In this document: positions 59,534 through 64,000 of the stretch, one piece after another
Numbering within the stretch: the stretch's first letter is position 1
Layout: each line of letters opens with the position of its first letter
Source of the DNA: Salmonella enterica subsp. arizonae
GTDB lineage: Bacteria; Pseudomonadota; Gammaproteobacteria; Enterobacterales; Enterobacteriaceae
Assembly: GCF_008692845.1 (NCBI RefSeq)
Contig: NZ_VXJW01000010.1
Location: 62,001 to 126,000 of the forward strand
Length of the DNA: 64,000 nt
Direction: 5' to 3'
The notes under the pieces: model-generated
The model's input: the letters and a program-made list of their open reading frames with translations, nothing else
What the model was told of the DNA's origin: nothing
Database searches by the model: none
Translations under genes and position numbers: made by a program

Positions 59534-61003
59534 TTACTTTTTAACGCGTTCCGGGAAGTGCATTTCGCTATAGCGCACGAAATGCGTGCCTTTTATCAAC
59601 TTGTAGCCGAACCAGATAATCAGGAACAGCGGAATGCCGATATAAGTCGCCGCAACGCCGCCCCAGTCGATGGTATCTTTCAGGAACGCTTCATAGTTCT
59701 GCCCTAACGTAATAATCAGGCACAGTATAAAGGCGAAGATCGGCCCCAGCGGGAAGAACCCGGAACGGTACGGCAAATCATTTACATCGTACCCCTGCAG
59801 CATGTAACCGCGACGGAAGCGATAATGGCTGATAGCAATCCCCAGCCAGGCGATGAAGCCCGTCATCCCGGAGGTGTTCAACAGCCACAGATAGACCGTC
59901 TGGTTGCCGAACATTGAGGTCAAAAAGCAAAGACCGGCAATTACGGTGGTAGCATAAAGCGCATTGCGCGGTACGCCGCCGCGGGACAATTTAGCAAAAA
60001 TACGCGGGGCCTTACCGTCACAGGCCAGGGTGTAGAGCATTCGGGTAGAGGCATACATCCCGGAGTTGCCGGCAGACAGTACCGCCGTCAGGATAACCGC
60101 ATTCATTATCGCCGCCGCAGACAACAAGCCCGCATGCTGGAACACCAGGGTAAACGGACTGACGCTAATGTCTTTGACGTCGTTACGCAGCAGGTTCGGA
60201 TCGGTATAAGGAATGATCAGGCTGATAATCAAAATCGCGAAGACATAAAACAGCAGGATACGCCAGAATACCTGACGCACCGCGCGTGGAATATTCTTCT
60301 CTGGATTTTCGGATTCCCCGGCGGCAATACCAATCAGCTCGGTTCCCTGAAAAGAAAAACCCACGATCATCGCGACGCCAATCATCGCAGCAAAACCGCC
60401 GGCGAAAGGCGCATCGCCTGTCGTCCAGTTGCTCCAGCCCACCGGCTCGACGCCTTTAAAGATGCCGATAATCATCGCTACGCCAACGATGATGAAGATG
60501 ATAACAGTCGCCACTTTAATTAACGAGAACCAGTACTCCGCTTCGCCAAAACCGCGCACGGAAATGTAGTTCAGCAAGAAAATGACGCAGAGGAATAGCG
60601 CGCTCCAGATCCAGCCCGGCGTATCCGGGAACCACCAGCCCATTACCAACTGTGCGGCAACCAGGTCAACAGCGATAGTCACCGCCCAGTTGTACCAGTA
60701 GTTCCAGCCCAGCGCGAAACCAAAGCCTTCCTCCACATAGTTCTGACCATATGTCGCAAACGAGCCGGATACCGGCATATAGGCCGCCAGCTCGCCAAGA
60801 CTGGTCATCAGGAAGTAAACCATCAGACCAATCAGAATATAAGAAAACAGCGCGCCGCCCGGCCCCGCCTGAGAAATTGTCGCACCAGATGCAACGAAAA
60901 GACCTGTCCCGATAGAACCGCCGATGGCAATCATCGTCAGGTGACGCGCCTTTAATTCGCGACGTAGCGCGGGCGCTTCTGTGGTTTTAGTTTTGGAACC
61001 CAT
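59534..61003 (-). CDS. lysP: Lysine-specific permease LysP
   Basis: 489 residues, the E. coli length; 12 transmembrane helices of the amino acid/polyamine/organocation family, with the signature SIGTGLFVASGATISQAGPG near residue 30-50 and GESENPEKNIPRAVRQVFWR. Imports L-lysine with protons and in E. coli also controls CadC. Single gene with its own terminator. It is divergent from nothing nearby: the next gene yeiE points the same way, 189 bases upstream. Confidence 0.96.
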   Translation of the reverse strand: MGSKTKTTEAPALRRELKARHLTMIAIGGSIGTGLFVASGATISQAGPGGALFSYILIGLMVYFLMTSLGELAAYMPVSGSFATYGQNYVEEGFGFALGWNYWYNWAVTIAVDLVAAQLVMGWWFPDTPGWIWSALFLCVIFLLNYISVRGFGEAEYWFSLIKVATVIIFIIVGVAMIIGIFKGVEPVGWSNWTTGDAPFAGGFAAMIGVAMIVGFSFQGTELIGIAAGESENPEKNIPRAVRQVFWRILLFYVFAILIISLIIPYTDPNLLRNDVKDISVSPFTLVFQHAGLLSAAAIMNAVILTAVLSAGNSGMYASTRMLYTLACDGKAPRIFAKLSRGGVPRNALYATTVIAGLCFLTSMFGNQTVYLWLLNTSGMTGFIAWLGIAISHYRFRRGYMLQGYDVNDLPYRSGFFPLGPIFAFILCLIITLGQNYEAFLKDTIDWGGVAATYIGIPLFLIIWFGYKLIKGTHFVRYSEMHFPERVKK

Positions 61004-61192
61004 GTGAAAATGCTATCCATCCAAAAAATGAGGCGCGATTGTAACAGACGAAATGCTATCCTTCCGGCACAAATGCGCGGTTATAAGAGACCTTCATGAC
61101 CGGCCACGGATTATAAGTAAAGCAGCGAATAACGTATACGTAAGCGGAGACTAAAAATGGCGATACCGCCGGGGCTGCCCTTCTCTACCCCC

Positions 61193-62056
61193 TTATTCAC
61201 AGTAACTCAAAAAACGCTGCAACGCGTTAGAAAGATGTTTCTGCCGATGATGAACACGCCACAACGTGCGCACCAGGCGCGGTAACGGCACCGCGACTTC
61301 GCTCAAGGTTCCAGCCAGGAGTTGTTCAGCAATCACCCGACGCGACAAACAGCTAATCCCCAGTCCATGACGCACCGCATGTTTGATCGCCTCTGAATTC
61401 CCCAACTCCATCGCCATATGAAAACGCGGCAAATGCGACAACAGCAAATAATCGACAATTTCCCGCGTACCGGAACCGCGCTCGCGTAAAATCCACGGGG
61501 ATGCCGCAAGCTGTTCCAGCGTCACCGGTCCCTGCGTCAGCGTCGAGGACGGCGCGGCAAAGACCACCAGCTCATCTTCCAGCCACGGCTCAGAGATAAT
61601 CTCTGTACTGTGACACGGCCCTTCAATCAGGCCGATATCAACCCGAAAATCCAGCACCGCGTTAATCACGTCCTGGCTGTTTCCCACGCTGAGTTCCAGC
61701 GGTAAGGCCGGATAATGCTGGCGATAGCGGGCAATCATGGCGGGTAAAATGTAATTGCCGATGGTGCTACTGGCATAAACCCGTATCGCGCCGTTATCTT
61801 CACGGAATAGCTGCTCAATTTCTACCGCTTGCTCCAGCAACGCCAGCGCGCGCGGATATAACAAGCGCCCATGTTCGTTGACCACCAGCCGTTTACCCAC
61901 CCGGTCAAACAACTGTACGCCGAGCTGACCTTCCAGATCGGTGAGCGCGGCGCTAACGGCGGACTGCGATAATGACAGCATGACCGACGCCTGGGTTGTT
62001 GAACCGCTTTTCAGTACTTCAGCAAACACTTCAAGTTGTCGTAGCGTAATATGCAT
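61193..62056 (-). CDS. yeiE: LysR-family regulator YeiE
   Basis: 287 residues from ATG 62056 ([20 protein letters not shown]); the open frame to 62083 overlaps the next promoter. LysR helix-turn-helix at about 17-40 ([20 protein letters not shown]) and a type 2 periplasmic-binding effector domain. It is a few residues shorter at the C-terminus than E. coli YeiE (293). YeiE has been linked to sulfite sensing and to regulation of the adjacent yeiH. It is divergent from yeiH, with 120 bases between starts. Confidence 0.94.
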   Translation of the reverse strand: MHITLRQLEVFAEVLKSGSTTQASVMLSLSQSAVSAALTDLEGQLGVQLFDRVGKRLVVNEHGRLLYPRALALLEQAVEIEQLFREDNGAIRVYASSTIGNYILPAMIARYRQHYPALPLELSVGNSQDVINAVLDFRVDIGLIEGPCHSTEIISEPWLEDELVVFAAPSSTLTQGPVTLEQLAASPWILRERGSGTREIVDYLLLSHLPRFHMAMELGNSEAIKHAVRHGLGISCLSRRVIAEQLLAGTLSEVAVPLPRLVRTLWRVHHRQKHLSNALQRFLSYCE

Positions 62057-62176
62057 AGTCGTATCCCACCGATAGCGTTTCACTTACCACTTATAAAGAT
62101 TAATAATAAATATATAATCAATTTTATTTTTAAACCAGATCACCGTAACCTTATTGTCCATATACAGGAGAAGGTT

Positions 62177-63226
62177 ATGACAGAAATCACCTTGCAGAAG
62201 CATCGTCGTACAGTGTGGCATTTTATACCGGGGCTCGCTCTGAGCGCCGTCATTACAGGAGCCGCCCTGTGGGGCGGCGCTATCCCTGCCGTCGCAGGCG
62301 CCGGGTTCAGCGCCCTGACCCTGGCAATCCTGCTGGGTATGGTTATCGGGAATACCGTCTATCCACAAATATGGAAACAATGCGACGGCGGCGTGCTGTT
62401 TGCAAAACAACATTTGCTGCGTTTAGGGATTATACTTTACGGTTTTCGCCTTACCTTTTCACAAATTGCCGATGTGGGCATTAGCGGTATTGTGATTGAC
62501 GTCTTGACGCTTTCCAGTACATTCATGCTGGCCTGCTTCTTAGGCCAGAAAGTCTTTGGTCTGGACAGGCACACCAGTTGGCTGATTGGCGCCGGCAGCA
62601 GTATCTGCGGCGCGGCGGCGGTACTGGCGACAGAACCGGTGGTAAAAGCGGAAGCCAGTAAGGTTACTGTAGCCGTGGCGACCGTCGTTATCTTCGGCAC
62701 AATCGCCATTTTCCTTTACCCGGCGATGTATCCGCTGCTGGCGCACTGGTTCAGCCCGGAAACCTACGGCATCTATATCGGCTCAACCATGCATGAAGTC
62801 GCGCAAGTGGTCGCAGCGGGTCACGCTGTTAGCCCGGATGCGGAAAATGCGGCGGTTATCGCTAAGATGCTGCGTGTTATGATGCTGGCGCCGTTCCTGA
62901 TCATTCTGGCGGCGCGCGTTAAACAGCTTTCACCGGCGACCGGCGCGGAAAAAAGCAAAATTACCATTCCGTGGTTTGCTATTTTCTTTATCTTGGTGGC
63001 AATCTTCAACTCTTTCCACCTGTTGCCGAAAGCCATAGTGGATATGCTGGTGACGCTGGACACGATACTGCTGGCGATGGCGATGGCGGCGTTGGGGCTA
63101 ACCACTCACGTTAGCGCACTGAAAAAAGCGGGGGCGAAACCGCTGCTGATGGCGTTAGCATTATTCGCTTGGCTGATTATTGGCGGCGGAGCCATTAACG
63201 TCCTGATCCATAGCCTTATCGCATAA
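62177..63226 (+). CDS. yeiH: UPF0324 inner-membrane protein YeiH
   Basis: 349 residues from ATG 62177 (MTEITLQKHRRTVWHFIPGL), with AGGAGAAGG upstream; the open frame to 62051 overlaps yeiE and is not conserved. About ten transmembrane helices of the PSE/YeiH family, including GAGSSICGAAAVLATEPVVK and MHEVAQVVAAGHAVSPDAEN. Probably a putative sulfate or sulfite-related exporter, controlled by divergent yeiE. Confidence 0.93.
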   Translation: MTEITLQKHRRTVWHFIPGLALSAVITGAALWGGAIPAVAGAGFSALTLAILLGMVIGNTVYPQIWKQCDGGVLFAKQHLLRLGIILYGFRLTFSQIADVGISGIVIDVLTLSSTFMLACFLGQKVFGLDRHTSWLIGAGSSICGAAAVLATEPVVKAEASKVTVAVATVVIFGTIAIFLYPAMYPLLAHWFSPETYGIYIGSTMHEVAQVVAAGHAVSPDAENAAVIAKMLRVMMLAPFLIILAARVKQLSPATGAEKSKITIPWFAIFFILVAIFNSFHLLPKAIVDMLVTLDTILLAMAMAALGLTTHVSALKKAGAKPLLMALALFAWLIIGGGAINVLIHSLIA

Positions 63227-63304
63227 ACCATTACGTTTCACGCCTGTTAACCCGTTATTATACGTTCGCAATGAACCGTACAGCGGGTTTAACAGGAGTC
63301 TTTT

Positions 63305-64000
63305 ATGAAATACATCGGAGCGCACGTCAGCGCTGCTGGCGGTCTGGCTAACGCCCCTGCCCGCGCGGCTGAAATTGGCGCAACGGCCTTTGCGCTTTTC
63401 ACGAAAAACCAGCGTCAGTGGCGTGCCGCCCCCCTTATTCCCCAAGTCATTGATGACTTTAAAATCGCCTGTGAAAAGTATCATTTCTCAGCGGCGCAAA
63501 TTCTTCCCCACGATAGTTACCTGATTAATCTGGGCCATCCGGTCAGTGAAGCGCTGGAAAAATCACGCGATGCTTTTCTCGATGAAATGCAGCGCTGTGA
63601 ACAACTCGGCTTAACCCTGCTTAACTTTCATCCCGGTAGCCATCTGATGCAGATTGCACAGGAGGATTGCCTGGCGCGGATCGCTGAATCTATCAATATC
63701 GCCCTCGCGCAGACCGAGGGCGTCACGGCGGTCATCGAAAATACAGCCGGTCAGGGCAGCAATCTGGGATTTGAGTTTGAACAACTAGCCGCCATCATCG
63801 ACGGCGTAGAAGATAAGTCGCGCGTCGGCGTCTGTATCGATACCTGTCATGCCTTTGCCGCCGGATACGATCTGCGTACGCCAGAGGCGTGCGAAAAAAC
63901 GTTTGCCGAATTCGGGCAAATTGTCGGATTTCAGTATTTGCGCGGGATGCACCTTAACGACGCCAAAAGCGCCTTCGGCAGCCGCGTTGACCGCCATCAC
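63305..64000 (+). CDS. nfo: Endonuclease IV, N-terminal part (cut by window end)
   Basis: 232 codons from ATG 63305 ([20 protein letters not shown]) run off the window. AP endonuclease 2 TIM barrel with most zinc ligands visible: H69 (ILPHD), H109 (LNFHPGSH), E145 (VIENTAGQG), D179 and H182 (CIDTCHAF), H216 (GMHLNDAKS), and D229/H231 in the last residues. Only the final ligand, near residue 261, is beyond the edge. It cleaves abasic sites and 3'-blocked ends; in E. coli it is SoxRS-induced. 78 bases after yeiH, with AACAGGAGTC upstream. Confidence 0.96.
   Translation, partial: MKYIGAHVSAAGGLANAPARAAEIGATAFALFTKNQRQWRAAPLIPQVIDDFKIACEKYHFSAAQILPHDSYLINLGHPVSEALEKSRDAFLDEMQRCEQLGLTLLNFHPGSHLMQIAQEDCLARIAESINIALAQTEGVTAVIENTAGQGSNLGFEFEQLAAIIDGVEDKSRVGVCIDTCHAFAAGYDLRTPEACEKTFAEFGQIVGFQYLRGMHLNDAKSAFGSRVDRHH

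Overview
The window is chromosomal DNA of a Salmonella enterica strain. Gene content and order follow the S. enterica fbaB to nfo interval: thiDM, stcABCD, mrp, metG, btsSR, mlrA, yehWXYZ, bglX, dld, yohCDF, dusC, yohJK, cdd, sanA, mglBAC, galS, folE, cirA, lysP, nfo. The proteins are near-identical to E. coli K-12 orthologues as I remember them. Salmonella-specific inserts are present: the stc fimbrial operon, a gentisate-type LysR/MFS remnant, and a serine dehydratase/SerB-like/MFS block between yeiG and cirA. The number of decayed genes (yegT, yegV, yehR, an MFS gene, its LysR regulator, preT, preA, ccdA, ccdB) suggests a host-adapted serovar or lineage. That is inference; I cannot name the serovar.

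Layout. 1-1.7 kb: 5' end of fbaB, a yegT/yegV deletion scar and intact yegW. 1.7-4.1 kb: thiD-thiM behind a TPP riboswitch, then rcnB. 4.1-9.5 kb: AT-rich stc chaperone-usher operon and a yehE-like gene. 9.7-13 kb: mrp and metG, divergent. 13.1-17.5 kb: yehR scar, yehS, the pyruvate-sensing btsSR system, mlrA and the tiny yohO. 17.4-21.2 kb: YehZYXW osmoprotectant-type ABC transporter. 21.4-31.8 kb: bglX, dld, pbpG, yohC, yohD, yohF, mdtQ, the tiny yohP, and dusC. 31.5-34.4 kb: a small foreign insertion whose ends carry the dusC GVDLNCG motif, fused to the remains of an aromatic-acid locus. 34.5-36.7 kb: yohJK and cdd. 37-39.5 kb: a 654-residue orphan protein with three exact-length 32-residue repeats, next to a truncated IS630. 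39.7-44.7 kb: sanA, yeiS, then preT/preA replaced by plasmid-derived DNA (NlpC/P60-like lipoprotein, ISNCY remnant, dead ccdAB, intact IS3-family element). 44.8-49.8 kb: mgl galactose transport and galS. 49.9-53 kb: yeiB, folE, yeiG. 52.9-57.4 kb: a divergent serine/phosphoserine-like gene block. 57.2-64 kb: cirA with Fur box, lysP, yeiE, yeiH, and nfo cut by the window end.

Most interesting points: (1) dusC looks like a chimera whose first third came with a small integrative element that also brought a CoiA-like zinc-domain protein; (2) the 654-residue repeat protein is a candidate secreted effector; (3) the OPA-type transporter, SerB-like phosphatase and L-serine dehydratase could form an unrecognised phosphoserine-use pathway; (4) the preTA locus carries a fossil F-type plasmid addiction module. 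No tRNA, rRNA or CRISPR array was seen. All assignments rest on recognition of sequence motifs and remembered orthologues; no database search was run.
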